A DNA stretch of 64,000 nucleotides from Leptotrichia sp. oral taxon 498. Its GTDB lineage: Bacteria; Fusobacteriota; Fusobacteriia; Fusobacteriales; Leptotrichiaceae. Numbering within the stretch: the first letter of the stretch is position 1; every line of letters starts with the position of its first letter. Below are positions 8,152-17,372 of the stretch, piece after piece. The stretch covers positions 2,088,182 to 2,152,181 of the forward strand of contig NZ_CP016753.1 in assembly GCF_002240055.1 (NCBI RefSeq). The letters are read 5' to 3'. A program made the position numbers and the translations under genes. The notes beneath the pieces are model-generated. The model did no database searches. It saw only the letters and a program-made list of their open reading frames with translations, and was not told the origin of the DNA.

Positions 8152-9504
8152 TTATCCCTTTGAAAAAAATTCTTTTGCTAATTCTTTTAGAAAAAAAACA
8201 TCATAAACTCCACATACTTCTCTTGCCGAATGCATAGCAAGCATAGGGACTCCAACATCCACTGAATCTATTCCCAAGTGAGTTGCAGAAATTGGACCAA
8301 TTGTCGAGCCACCAGGTTCATTTGATTCATTTACAAAATTTTGAATTTTTATATCGGTTCCTTCGACCAATTGCTTAATCACAGAAATTGAATAGGCATC
8401 CGATGTATATCTCTGTTTTGCGCTTATTTTCACAGATAAACCTTCATTCATTTTTCCACGGTTTGTTGGATCTGTTTTGGAAATATGTGCGGGATGTGCA
8501 GCGTGTGCTGCATCAGCTGAAAGCATAAAAGAATTTTCAATCATTTGTAAAAATTCAATTCTATCAAGTCCCAATGTCAAAGCAATTCTCTCTAACGTAT
8601 TTAACAAGTAATTGGAATCAGCTCCCTGTTTTGTTGCACTTCCAATTTCCTCATTATCAAATGCGACAAATACATTAATTCTATCCTCATTTTTACTGGC
8701 TTCAAAAAGTCCAAGCAGTCCCGTGTAAACTGAAGCCAAATTATCAATTTTAGGCGAAGAAATCATTTCTTCGTTTGCACCCAAAAGGCAACCTTTTTCC
8801 CAGCAATAAACATACAAGTCAAAATCAAGAATATCTTCTTTTCTCACATCAACATTTTCCAAAATCAATTTTGTGAGAAATTCTTCTTTTTCAAATTTTT
8901 CATTTATAAGAGAAAGCACTGGCAAGACATCGTTTTGTCTGTCTATTTTTACTCCATTATTAACTTCTCTATTCTGATGAATTGCTAAATTTGGTATTGT
9001 CATAACTGGCTTATCTATTTTCACTTTTATAGTTTTTGGTGCAAATATATTTTCTCCTTTTACAATAAGTCTTCCTGCAATAGATAGCGGTCTATCAAAC
9101 CAAGTATTTAAAATTGGACCTCCATAAACTTCTGTATTTAATCTTAATATATTTTCTGTTATCATTTCAGGATTCGGCTTAATTTTAAAACAAGGCGAAT
9201 CCGTATGTGCCGCAAATATTTTAAATCCTTTTTTTATATCAACGTTTTTTCCCACTGTAAATGCTATTATTGTAGAGCTTGACTTTTTAAAAAAATATTT
9301 TCCACCTTTTTTCAATTTCCATTTTTCTTGTGGCATAAGTCTTAAAAATTTATTTTCTTCTAAAATATCAGAACAATTTTTTACAACATGAAATGTACTT
9401 ACGCTGTCATCAATAAATTCAATAACTTCTCTTCCAAAACTTTTTACTTCCATATCCAAAAATTTCTCTTGAATATTAACCAATTCTTTCGTATTATGTA
9501 TCAC
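8152..9504 (-). CDS. M18 family metallo-aminopeptidase
   Basis: This is a zinc aminopeptidase of the M18 family (aspartyl aminopeptidase/ApeB type), which removes N-terminal residues from peptides in the cytosol. The start is a GTG at 9504, placed 8 nt after GGGAGG, giving 450 residues; the frame opens further upstream but without a ribosome-binding site. The two-metal site is complete: HTDSP near residue 150, the catalytic FDNEEIGS near 290, SADAAHAAHPAH near 345, and the final His in AMHSAREVCG near 430. The size is near the family norm of about 430-460. A -10 box (TATAAT on the minus strand, 9544-9549) lies just upstream, so it has its own promoter after the yqhQ-like terminator. Confidence 0.93.
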   Translation of the reverse strand: MIHNTKELVNIQEKFLDMEVKSFGREVIEFIDDSVSTFHVVKNCSDILEENKFLRLMPQEKWKLKKGGKYFFKKSSSTIIAFTVGKNVDIKKGFKIFAAHTDSPCFKIKPNPEMITENILRLNTEVYGGPILNTWFDRPLSIAGRLIVKGENIFAPKTIKVKIDKPVMTIPNLAIHQNREVNNGVKIDRQNDVLPVLSLINEKFEKEEFLTKLILENVDVRKEDILDFDLYVYCWEKGCLLGANEEMISSPKIDNLASVYTGLLGLFEASKNEDRINVFVAFDNEEIGSATKQGADSNYLLNTLERIALTLGLDRIEFLQMIENSFMLSADAAHAAHPAHISKTDPTNRGKMNEGLSVKISAKQRYTSDAYSISVIKQLVEGTDIKIQNFVNESNEPGGSTIGPISATHLGIDSVDVGVPMLAMHSAREVCGVYDVFFLKELAKEFFSKG

Positions 9505-9586
9505 CTGTATGTCCTCCCAATAAATAAATTTCTTAATACTTATATTATACCCCAAAAATCAAAAATTCCTAAAAATTTTTTTATTT

Positions 9587-9614
9587 AAAAAAAACAGGAA
9601 TTTAGTTATTCCTG
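9587..9614 (-). terminator. Intrinsic terminator after the yqhQ-like gene
   Basis: The minus-strand stem is CAGGAAT/ATTCCTG (9608-9614 with 9595-9601), the loop has 6 nt, and eight T residues follow. It ends the long fab-rnc-coaD-radA-disA-yqhQ transcript. Confidence 0.88.
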
Positions 9615-9624
9615 AATTTTTATC

Positions 9625-10551
9625 TTATTTTTTTTCCACAAATACTTCAGTCGCATTGTTAACTTCTTCTCCAAGTGACACTTTTAACGCAACAATTGCC
9701 ACTTCAAGTTGACTTTCATCTGGCTCTCTGGTTGTAATTTTTTGCAGCCACATTCCAGGAATTGCTATCATTTTTGCAAAGATGTTATCTAAATGAAAAC
9801 TTGACCATCTTTGGAACTCATATGAAATTCCTGCAACAAATGGCACAAAGAGTACTCTTGTAATCAATTTATAAAGCACCATAAATAGATGATTTCCCTT
9901 TGGCATTGGCAAAATAAAATCTACCAGCGAAAAAACTATTATACTTACAAGCATTACAAGAAGCAAAAAGCTTGTTCCACATCTTGGATGAAATCTTGTG
10001 CAAACTTTTGCATTTTTTGGCGTTAACTCTTTGTGTAATTCATAGTTCATTATACTTTTGTGCTCCGCCCCATGATATTCAAATACTCTTTTTATATCTT
10101 TTAAAAACGAGATCCCAAAAATATATCCCAAAAACAATAATAATTTTATAATAGCTTCTGTTAAATTTTGCATCACAATATTTGAAGGAAATAAAAATCC
10201 TCCGACTGCTGATGGCAACCACATAAATACTGCAATACTTACTAGGACTGATATTAAAATTGTAAAACCAATTTGTTTGTCGCTTAACTCCTCTTCTTCA
10301 AGTCCAGCTTGATTTGATGCGAATATAAGCTCACTTGTCCCTATAAACATTGCGTCATAAAGGGAAATAATTCCTCTTATGAATGGAATTTTTACCCATT
10401 TATTATTATTTTCTGTCAAAATTCTTTTTTTGTAGACAATACTTCCGTCCTGTTTTCTCACCGCTGTTGCAATTGCTTTAGGACCTCTCATCATGACACC
10501 TTCCACAACGGCTTGTCCACCCACTGTAACCCTATTTTCTTTTTGTTTCAT
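9625..10551 (-). CDS. DUF1385 / YqhQ-like membrane protein
   Basis: The 308-residue product matches the DUF1385 (YqhQ) family. It opens with the family signature VGGQAVVEGVMMRGP at residues 10-24 and has the conserved YHGAEHKSIMNYE near 160, which is rich in putative metal or substrate ligands (His, Glu, His). HPRCGTSFL follows near 190. Four to five hydrophobic segments (about 95-118, 132-150, 195-215, 228-250) indicate an integral inner-membrane protein. Its biochemical role is not established; in Firmicutes yqhQ sits near cell-envelope genes. It is the last gene of the minus-strand cluster, 25 bp after disA. Confidence 0.9.
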   Translation of the reverse strand: MKQKENRVTVGGQAVVEGVMMRGPKAIATAVRKQDGSIVYKKRILTENNNKWVKIPFIRGIISLYDAMFIGTSELIFASNQAGLEEEELSDKQIGFTILISVLVSIAVFMWLPSAVGGFLFPSNIVMQNLTEAIIKLLLFLGYIFGISFLKDIKRVFEYHGAEHKSIMNYELHKELTPKNAKVCTRFHPRCGTSFLLLVMLVSIIVFSLVDFILPMPKGNHLFMVLYKLITRVLFVPFVAGISYEFQRWSSFHLDNIFAKMIAIPGMWLQKITTREPDESQLEVAIVALKVSLGEEVNNATEVFVEKK

Positions 10552-10576
10552 TTATTTCTCACTTTCTTAAATTAAT

Positions 10577-11647
10577 TTATTCCCTGTCCAAAGCAGTTTT
10601 ATTTTTTATTCTTCTCAGAGCTTTACTAATATGAAGCGCTTTAAATTTACTTATGCCTTTTAGTTCTGTTACCTCTTGAACAGAAGCCGCCAAAATAGAC
10701 TGTACTCCTGAAAATTCTTTTATCAAAGTTTCCTTATCCTTTTTAGTAATTTTTGAAATATTGTTTAATAGCCCGTATCCTCTTGGCTCAATCTTTTCAT
10801 CTAAATTAATAACGTTAATGTCATATCCCAATAGATTTAAAATTTTTTCATCATCTAACAAATCTTCTTTTGTCAAATTTTTTACTTTATTTACAATTTT
10901 CTCAATTTTTACGCAACCTTTTTGATAATCTCTTATGAGTGCTTCAAAACTTTCATTTTTATTGAGCATAATTTCCTCATATTGAATTTTTATAAGCCTG
11001 CCTTCAGTCCCTAGCTCAGACATATATTCTTTTAGCTCTTCAGACATTCTAAAAAAAAGTCCATACATTCTAAAACATTCAATAACATCAAATAACATAA
11101 CTGTATTATCATATTCCAAAATAGATAAATTAGTGCGAATTTTTTCAATGTTTACAGAATATTTTTCAAGTGCCGTTATCGCTTGGGAAGCTTTTGTAAA
11201 TAAACCGCCTATATCATTTAACAAATATCTGAATTTCCCCAAATATACCGTTATTTTATTTCGTCTTTCAGAAACTGTTATTACCAGATTCCCTTTTTGC
11301 TGTGCTATTCTGTGTGCTGCCTGATGCCGTGTACCGCTTTCATCAGTCTCTATATTATAATTTGGCTGCAGCTGGATATTCGCACCATAAATTGTTTCAA
11401 TATCTTCAGATAAAATTATTGCACCGTCCATTTTGGAAAGCTCGTAGACTCTTTGCGGAGAATACTCGGCATTTAATTCAAATCCACCACCCATAACATC
11501 TTTTAACTCTTCAGGATTTCCTAAAACAATCAAAGCTCCAAGTTTTGCTTCTTGGATTCTACCAACGGCTTCTCTTAATTTTGAACCCGGTGATATAATT
11601 TCAAATATATATTCTAATATTTTTTTTCTGTTTGTTAATTTTTTCAT
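10577..11647 (-). CDS. disA: DNA integrity scanning diadenylate cyclase DisA
   Basis: DisA condenses two ATP to c-di-AMP and scans DNA for recombination intermediates. The protein has 356 residues, the family size. The N-terminal DAC domain shows MDGAIIL near residue 74 and the GTRHQAAHR motif near 107-115, both needed for catalysis. A helical linker follows, then a C-terminal helix-hairpin-helix (TELKGISKFKALHISKALRRI) that binds branched DNA. It begins 4 bp after radA, so the two are translationally linked, as in Bacillus, where RadA modulates DisA. c-di-AMP would link DNA damage to potassium and cell-wall homeostasis; no other c-di-AMP gene is visible in the window. Confidence 0.96.
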   Translation of the reverse strand: MKKLTNRKKILEYIFEIISPGSKLREAVGRIQEAKLGALIVLGNPEELKDVMGGGFELNAEYSPQRVYELSKMDGAIILSEDIETIYGANIQLQPNYNIETDESGTRHQAAHRIAQQKGNLVITVSERRNKITVYLGKFRYLLNDIGGLFTKASQAITALEKYSVNIEKIRTNLSILEYDNTVMLFDVIECFRMYGLFFRMSEELKEYMSELGTEGRLIKIQYEEIMLNKNESFEALIRDYQKGCVKIEKIVNKVKNLTKEDLLDDEKILNLLGYDINVINLDEKIEPRGYGLLNNISKITKKDKETLIKEFSGVQSILAASVQEVTELKGISKFKALHISKALRRIKNKTALDRE

Positions 11648-11651
11648 TATT

Positions 11652-13022
11652 TTATTTTATCCTTTCAACTAATTCACTTATATTACTGATGTAATTTAGT
11701 TTTATTTTTCTTTTGGATTTATTATTTTCTTCGTTTTCCAGCTCTTCTTTATGGCTTTTTGGCAAATAAACTCCTGTGAATCCTAACTTTTCAAGTTCCG
11801 TTATTCTATTCTTTATAAACGAAACCTTCCTCACTTCTCCTCTAAGCCCCAGCTCCCCAATTGCCGCTATTTTTTGACTAACAGGCTTTCCACTAATTGA
11901 AGACAATAGAGAAAAAACTACAGCCAAATCGGAACTTCTGTCACTTAAATTGATTCCGCCAGGAATATTAATATAAATATCCTTTGAATTTACATCTACC
12001 TTCAATGAACGTGATAAAACTGCACTTAAAATTTCAACTCTATTTTTGTCATATCCTTCCACAGTTCTTCGTGGCATTCCAAAATTTGGTGTTCCAAGTA
12101 GTGACTGCACTTCAAACAAAAACACTCTACTTCCTTCAAAAACTGGAACTATTATACTTCCGATATTTTTTTCATCTCTGTCACTTATAAAAAAATCTGA
12201 CGGATTTTTTACTTCACTTATTCCATTTTCCTTTATATCAAAAATAGAAACTTCATTTGTTGACCCATATCTATTTTTTGTTGAACGAATTATTCTGTAA
12301 TAGTTATTTTCTTCTCCTTCAATCTGCAATACGGCATCAACCATATGCTCCAAAAGTTTCGGTCCCGCCAATTTTCCATCTTTCGTTATATGTCCGACTA
12401 TGTAAAAGGAAATCTCATTTTTTTTCGCAATTTCAATTATTTTTAACGTAGTTTCCCGAATTTGAGAAACACCTCCAGCAATAGAAGACAAATTTTGTGA
12501 ATACATCGTCTGAATCGAATCAATTACAACAACTTTAGGTTTTTCCTTCAAAATAATACTTTCGATATTTTCAATTTTTGTGTCGCTCACAATGTACAAA
12601 TTTTCACTTTTTACATTTACTCTGTCCGCTCTTTGCTTTATCTGACTTGCTGATTCTTCCCCAGAAACATAAAAAACTGCTCCCAATTTTGAATATTCCT
12701 GTGACAACTGAAGGAGTAGTGTCGACTTTCCAATTCCAGGACTTCCTGTTACGAGCACCACTTCTCCTTTTATCAGTCCCCCGCCTAAAACTCTGTCAAA
12801 TTCCTCAAACGAAGTTCTCATTCTAAATTCTTTCTCTATTTCTATCTCTGAAATTTTACTTATGGAAATATCTTGAGATACTATATTTTTAGATGCTTTT
12901 AATTCCACTTCTTCTTCAAATGTTCCCCAGGAATTGCAATTTGGACATTTCCCTAGCCACTTTAGTGAACTGTAGCCACATTCTGAACATATAAATTTCA
13001 TCTTTTCCTTTTTTACTGCCAA
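11652..13022 (-). CDS. radA: DNA repair protein RadA/Sms
   Basis: RadA is a RecA-like helicase that promotes branch migration at recombination intermediates. The 456-residue product has all expected parts: an N-terminal zinc finger (CSECGY then CPNCNSWGT, residues about 12-33), Walker A GSPGIGKST near 92-100, the Walker B strand VVVIDSIQ near 170, the RadA-specific KNRYGS near 250, and a C-terminal Lon-like domain (GGINLSDRSSDLAV). The frame begins with TTG at 13022, 8 nt after GGGGG; an ATG 7 codons later (after AAGGA) is an alternative. It sits between coaD and disA. Confidence 0.96.
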   Translation of the reverse strand: MAVKKEKMKFICSECGYSSLKWLGKCPNCNSWGTFEEEVELKASKNIVSQDISISKISEIEIEKEFRMRTSFEEFDRVLGGGLIKGEVVLVTGSPGIGKSTLLLQLSQEYSKLGAVFYVSGEESASQIKQRADRVNVKSENLYIVSDTKIENIESIILKEKPKVVVIDSIQTMYSQNLSSIAGGVSQIRETTLKIIEIAKKNEISFYIVGHITKDGKLAGPKLLEHMVDAVLQIEGEENNYYRIIRSTKNRYGSTNEVSIFDIKENGISEVKNPSDFFISDRDEKNIGSIIVPVFEGSRVFLFEVQSLLGTPNFGMPRRTVEGYDKNRVEILSAVLSRSLKVDVNSKDIYINIPGGINLSDRSSDLAVVFSLLSSISGKPVSQKIAAIGELGLRGEVRKVSFIKNRITELEKLGFTGVYLPKSHKEELENEENNKSKRKIKLNYISNISELVERIK

Positions 13023-13076
13023 AACTCACACCCCCTTTTTTACACATTGAATATTGAACTAAATATTCTTACTTTT

Positions 13077-13577
13077 TTATTCACTCATTAATTCCACTTT
13101 TTCTATTATTTTTTCTTCCACTTCTTTTGTCACAAAATGGCTTAAATCTCCATTATTTTGTGCAACTTCTTTAACCAAACTGGAACTTAAATATAAATAT
13201 TCTCTTGATGCAGTCAAAAATACCGTTTCATATTCACTTTTTGCAAGTGTCTTATTTGTCAGTGTAAACTGCAACTCATACTCATAATCTGACAATGCTC
13301 TAAGTCCACGAATTAGAATATCAACTTTTTCTTGACAAATAAAATCTACCAATAACCCATTGAAAATTTTAACTTCTGCTTCTATATTCTCTTTTTTTAA
13401 AGTTTCTTTTATCATCGCAACTTTTTCTTCATCAGAAAACCAGGATTTTGATTTTGAAGAATTTTTAAAAATTCCAATTACCACTTTGTCAAATAATTTT
13501 GAAGAACGTCTTATAATATCTAAATGACCTTTTGTTATTGGATCAAAGCTACCTGGATACAAAGCTTTTTTTTTCAT
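13077..13577 (-). CDS. coaD: Phosphopantetheine adenylyltransferase CoaD
   Basis: CoaD transfers AMP from ATP to 4'-phosphopantetheine, the fourth step of coenzyme A synthesis. The 166-residue protein has the nucleotidyltransferase signature PGSFDPITKGHLD at residues 8-20, RGLRALSDYEYE near 90, and the ISSS-like motif (YLSSSLVKEVA) near 130. It follows rnc by 10 bp. The placement beside fab genes makes sense because CoA feeds the acyl carrier protein and malonyl-CoA pools. Confidence 0.97.
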   Translation of the reverse strand: MKKKALYPGSFDPITKGHLDIIRRSSKLFDKVVIGIFKNSSKSKSWFSDEEKVAMIKETLKKENIEAEVKIFNGLLVDFICQEKVDILIRGLRALSDYEYELQFTLTNKTLAKSEYETVFLTASREYLYLSSSLVKEVAQNNGDLSHFVTKEVEEKIIEKVELMSE

Positions 13578-13587
13578 AATTGTTCTC

Positions 13588-14292
13588 CTATTTTTTTAAT
13601 TTACTCAATTTTTCAAGTGCCTGTTTTGCCGCATTTTTTTCTGCTTCTTTTTTACTCTTACCTACTCCAACACCAAAAACTTCGTCATTCCATTTCACAC
13701 AAGTTTCAAAAATTTTATCATGATCAGGTCCTTTTGTTCCAATTAACACATATTCTGGCATTTTTTTATATTTTCCTTGAACAACTTCCTGTAAAATTGT
13801 TTTATGATCTCCTGTTCCTTCGATTTCTTCAAGATTGTCTATCTTATTAAGTAAAAATTTTAATGCGACTTCTTTAGCAGTATAATAGTCAGAATCCTTA
13901 AAAATTGCACCAATTAGCGCTTCAAACGCATCTCCTAAAATTGATTTTCTGTGTCTTCCACCAGACATAATTTCACCGTTACTTAAATATAAATATTCTC
14001 CCAATTCCATATCGGATGAAATTGACGAAAATACTGGTTCACTTATAATTTGACTTTTTAATTTGGCAAGTTCTCCTTCTGTTTTTCCTTCATATCTTTC
14101 GTAAATATATTCTGTCGTTATTAAATTCAGGACGGCATCTCCTAAAAATTCAAGTTTTTCATTGTTATAGCGCTTCGTCTTTTCGATTTCATTCGAGTAT
14201 GACCTATGTATCAAAGCTTTCTCCAAATATTTTTTATTTTTAAACTCATAACCTATCTTCCTCATAAGTTCCTCTGAATCTTTTTGCATCAT
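13588..14292 (-). CDS. rnc: Ribonuclease III
   Basis: RNase III cuts double-stranded RNA, including rRNA precursors. The 234-residue protein has the catalytic signature NEKLEFLGDAVLN near residues 43-55, the second acidic cluster GDAFEALIGA near 118-127, and a C-terminal double-stranded RNA-binding domain (HKTILQEVVQGKYKKMPEY, then KSKKEAEKNAAKQAL). Two adjacent ATG codons follow GGAGGTGG; the second has the better spacing. It lies between fabF and coaD, a common arrangement (acpP-fabF-rnc). Confidence 0.97.
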   Translation of the reverse strand: MMQKDSEELMRKIGYEFKNKKYLEKALIHRSYSNEIEKTKRYNNEKLEFLGDAVLNLITTEYIYERYEGKTEGELAKLKSQIISEPVFSSISSDMELGEYLYLSNGEIMSGGRHRKSILGDAFEALIGAIFKDSDYYTAKEVALKFLLNKIDNLEEIEGTGDHKTILQEVVQGKYKKMPEYVLIGTKGPDHDKIFETCVKWNDEVFGVGVGKSKKEAEKNAAKQALEKLSKLKK

Positions 14293-14355
14293 TCCACCTC
14301 CTTAACTTATTAATAGTCAAACTACAAAATAGCAGTTTGACTATAAATTTTAATA

Positions 14356-15591
14356 TTATCCTTTATATTTTCTAAACGCAAGTACCGCATTATGTCCACC
14401 AAATCCAAGTGAACTTGACATTCCAACTTCAATATCTCTTTTTACAGCTTTATTTGGCACATAATCCAAATCACAAAGTGGATCAGGATTTTCGTAATTT
14501 ATCGTAGGCGGCATTATTCCTCTATCAATAGCAAGTGCTAAAAATGCAGCTTCTATTCCACCTGCTCCCCCCAATAGATGTCCTGTCGCACCTTTTGTCG
14601 AACTTACTGAAAGTTTGTAAGCGTGTTCTCCAAATGCTGTTTTTATTGCTTGTGTTTCATTTTTATCGTTTGCCGGAGTTGAAGTTCCGTGTGCATTTAT
14701 ATATCCAACTTCTTCAGGTTTTATATTTCCTTGCTCCATTGCCATTTTAAAAGCTCTGGCTGCTCCTTCTCCACCGTCAGATGGCGCTGTCATATGATAA
14801 GCATCTCCTGTTTCTCCGTATCCCACAACTTCTGCATAAATCTTAGCTCCTCGTGCTTTTGCATGTTCCAACTCTTCCAAAATTAAAACTCCTGCTCCTT
14901 CTCCTAATACAAATCCATCTCTATCCGCAGTAAACGGTCTTGAAGCAGTTTTAGGGTCAGGATTAGTTGATAACGCTTTTAAGTTTGCAAATCCTGCAAT
15001 TCCAGATGGTGTCACAGTAGCTTCAGTTCCTCCCGCAATCATCGCATCCGCTTTTCCTAATAGAATTGTCTGGAAAGCATCTCCAATTGAGTTTGTCCCT
15101 GACGCACAAGCTGTCACTACTGTTTTATTTGGTCCTTTTGCCCCTGTGTAAATTGACGTATTTCCAGACGCCATGTTTGCAATAGCTGCTGGAATATAAA
15201 ATGGAGATACTCTTTTTGGTCCTCTTGTAACCAATTTTTCCACTTCTTGCTCTATCACATCAAGTCCACCAATTCCTGAACCAATAATTGTCCCAATTCT
15301 ATCTGCGTTTTCTTCTGTAATTTCAAGTTTTGCATCTTCCAAAGCTTCTTTAGATGCCGCTATTGCAAATTGTGAAAATCTAGCAATTTTTTTCATTTCT
15401 TTTTTTTCAATAAACTTTTCTGCCTCAAAATCTTTCACTTCGGCTGCAATATGCACAGGATGATTTGAACTGTCAAATTGGGTAATTTTATCAATTCCAC
15501 ACTCCCCAGCTAATAAATTTTTCCAAGCTTTTTCTCTTCCAGTTCCCAATGGCGTTACTAATCCTATTCCCGTTATAACTACTCTTTTCAT
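14356..15591 (-). CDS. fabF: Beta-ketoacyl-ACP synthase II FabF
   Basis: FabF elongates acyl-ACP with malonyl-ACP. The start at 15591 (MKRVVITGIG) is chosen because AGAGGTG precedes it by 6 nt; the in-frame ATG at 15621 would add 10 residues without family support. At 411 residues it is the standard length. The catalytic Cys-His-His triad is visible: TACASGTN near 163-170, NAHGTSTP near 300, and GATGHLLGGAGG near 335. GFGGHNAVL closes the protein. It is separated from acpP by a terminator (15691-15713), so it may be expressed partly independently. Confidence 0.97.
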   Translation of the reverse strand: MKRVVITGIGLVTPLGTGREKAWKNLLAGECGIDKITQFDSSNHPVHIAAEVKDFEAEKFIEKKEMKKIARFSQFAIAASKEALEDAKLEITEENADRIGTIIGSGIGGLDVIEQEVEKLVTRGPKRVSPFYIPAAIANMASGNTSIYTGAKGPNKTVVTACASGTNSIGDAFQTILLGKADAMIAGGTEATVTPSGIAGFANLKALSTNPDPKTASRPFTADRDGFVLGEGAGVLILEELEHAKARGAKIYAEVVGYGETGDAYHMTAPSDGGEGAARAFKMAMEQGNIKPEEVGYINAHGTSTPANDKNETQAIKTAFGEHAYKLSVSSTKGATGHLLGGAGGIEAAFLALAIDRGIMPPTINYENPDPLCDLDYVPNKAVKRDIEVGMSSSLGFGGHNAVLAFRKYKG

Positions 15592-15690
15592 CAATACACC
15601 TCTCATTTTTATTATTATCAATTTTAGATTTATAATTTAATTATTATCTATTCTTTTACATTTTAACATTTTTTTTAAAATTTTTCAATA

Positions 15691-15713
15691 AAAAAAGGGG
15701 GGAACTCCCCCTT
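15691..15713 (-). terminator. Intrinsic terminator after acpP
   Basis: The minus-strand stem is AAGGGGG/CCCCCTT-type with a short AGTT loop, followed by six T residues. It lies between acpP and fabF and would raise acpP mRNA relative to fabF and later genes if read-through is partial. Confidence 0.85.
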
Positions 15714-15733
15714 AAAAGTATAAGTCTAAGCAA

Positions 15734-15955
15734 CTATTTAGATTCAATATATTCCATTACATCTTTAACTGTTTTAATTTTTTGTGCATCTTCATCAGGA
15801 ATTTCTATATCAAATTCTTCTTCAAATGCCATAATCAATTCAACTGTATCTAGTGAATCAGCTCCCAAATCATCAACAAATGACGCATCTTCAGTAACTT
15901 GATCTTCGTCAACTCCTAACTGTTCAGCAACTATTGATTTAATTTTATCTAGCAT
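15734..15955 (-). CDS. acpP: Acyl carrier protein
   Basis: This is the 73-residue acidic carrier of growing fatty acids. The phosphopantetheine attachment serine is in [10 protein letters not shown] near residues 34-43. The four-helix ACP pattern and length are standard. The ATG at 15955 is preceded by CGGAGG. It lies 107 bp after fabD and is followed by its own terminator, consistent with the high level at which ACP is needed. Confidence 0.98.
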   Translation of the reverse strand: MLDKIKSIVAEQLGVDEDQVTEDASFVDDLGADSLDTVELIMAFEEEFDIEIPDEDAQKIKTVKDVMEYIESK

Positions 15956-16062
15956 TAAATGCCACCTCCGTTTTAATATTCTAAATTATTATACCAAAAG
16001 AATTTAAATTTTGCAACTATTTTAAGAACTTTTTTTAAAAATACTTAATTTTTTAGTACAAA

Positions 16063-16968
16063 TTATAAACTTTCAATATTTTCTACATTTTCAATATTGA
16101 CAACTTCTATTTCTTTATTAATTTTCTTAATAAGCCCGGCAAGGACTTTCCCAGGTCCGACTTCATAAATTTTTGTTACGCCGTTTTCACTAAGTTTGTT
16201 AATTGTATCAACCCATTTTACAGGACCAAATGTCTGATTATAAAGTTCATTTTTTATTTCATTAGATGAAGTCAGAATATTTGCCGTAGTATTAGCCACA
16301 ATTGGTGTTTTTGCGTCATTCCAGCTATAATTTTCAAATTCTTTTTTCAAAATTTCGGCAACAGGCTTCATAAGCGACGAATGAAAAGGTCCTGACACCG
16401 CAAGAGGCAATGCTCTTCTAGCCCCTTTTTCCTTGAAAATTTCCAAACTTTTTTCAATCACATCTTTTTCTCCCGCAACAACTGTTTGTTTAGGCTCATT
16501 ATAATTTACTGCTTCAATTACTCCATCAATATTATTACAAATATTTTCCACTTCATTTGAAGATAATCCTAAAATTGCAGCCATTGAACCCTCTATTTTA
16601 GCCTCGCTCATTATTTTCCCTCTCGCAGAAATCAATTTTAACGTATCAACTTCGTTCAAAAATCCAGCTGCATACAGCGAACTATATTCTCCCAAACTAT
16701 GTCCTGCAACAAAATCTGGATTTATTCCTTTTTCTTTTAATAATTTTGTTAAAACTACTGAAAATAAAGCTATTGCTGGTTGTGCAAACTTTGTATCTTT
16801 TAATTCATCTTTTGTCCCTTCAAATATAACTTTTTTCACTTCTTCATTATTTTCAAAAACTCTGTCTATTATCTTTTTATTTTCACAGCTCACACTGTTA
16901 TACAAAACTTCACCCATTTTTTCATACTGTGTTCCTTGACCAGGAAATACAAAAGCAATTTTTGACAT
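16063..16968 (-). CDS. fabD: Malonyl-CoA:ACP transacylase FabD
   Basis: FabD loads malonate onto ACP. The 301-residue protein has the N-terminal signature FVFPGQGTQY at residues 6-15, the nucleophilic Ser in GHSLGEYS near 90-97, and the His in GPFHSSLM near 197-204. It follows a small membrane-protein gene by 13 bp and TTAAGGAG provides a good ribosome-binding site. Confidence 0.97.
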   Translation of the reverse strand: MSKIAFVFPGQGTQYEKMGEVLYNSVSCENKKIIDRVFENNEEVKKVIFEGTKDELKDTKFAQPAIALFSVVLTKLLKEKGINPDFVAGHSLGEYSSLYAAGFLNEVDTLKLISARGKIMSEAKIEGSMAAILGLSSNEVENICNNIDGVIEAVNYNEPKQTVVAGEKDVIEKSLEIFKEKGARRALPLAVSGPFHSSLMKPVAEILKKEFENYSWNDAKTPIVANTTANILTSSNEIKNELYNQTFGPVKWVDTINKLSENGVTKIYEVGPGKVLAGLIKKINKEIEVVNIENVENIESL

Positions 16969-16981
16969 ATTTTCTCCTTAA

Positions 16982-17344
16982 TTATTTGATTTCTTCTGCT
17001 TCTTCTATTTCTTCTTCATCATTTTTTTTAGATTTTGATTTTTTAGGAAATTTGTTAAATTTATTTTTGTCAACAGTTTCTTTTACACCAAGTCCTAAAA
17101 TTACAAGTCCAGATATTAAAAGAAGTATCCAAAATGGTAAGTCTTCCCAAATTAATGATAAATAAGAATAAATTCCCACTCCTACAAAAATCCATCCAAG
17201 CACTTTTTTCTTAAACACAAAGTAAATTCCCAAAAGAATCAATATAACTTGATAATTAAAAACATATTTTTGAATTTCTTCAGGAATAAATTGAAGTAAA
17301 CTCAATATTACTATTACTAATCCCCAAAATATTTTTGAGTTCAT
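16982..17344 (-). CDS. Small LiaF-type transmembrane protein between fabH and fabD
   Basis: The start at 17344 (MNSKIFWG) follows AAAGGG by 8 nt, giving 120 residues; further in-frame ATGs upstream lack a ribosome-binding site. Three or four hydrophobic segments (KIFWGLVIVILSLLQFI, YQVILILLGIYFVF, GWIFVGVGIYSYL, ILLLISGLVILGLGV) resemble the LiaF/LiaI-type transmembrane domain. A highly charged tail of about 25 residues (Lys-rich then Glu-rich) should be cytoplasmic. It lies inside the fab operon, immediately after fabH, which suggests an envelope-related role. The function is unknown. Confidence 0.8.
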   Translation of the reverse strand: MNSKIFWGLVIVILSLLQFIPEEIQKYVFNYQVILILLGIYFVFKKKVLGWIFVGVGIYSYLSLIWEDLPFWILLLISGLVILGLGVKETVDKNKFNKFPKKSKSKKNDEEEIEEAEEIK

Positions 17345-17372
17345 AATCATCACCCTTTCTAAAATAATTTTT

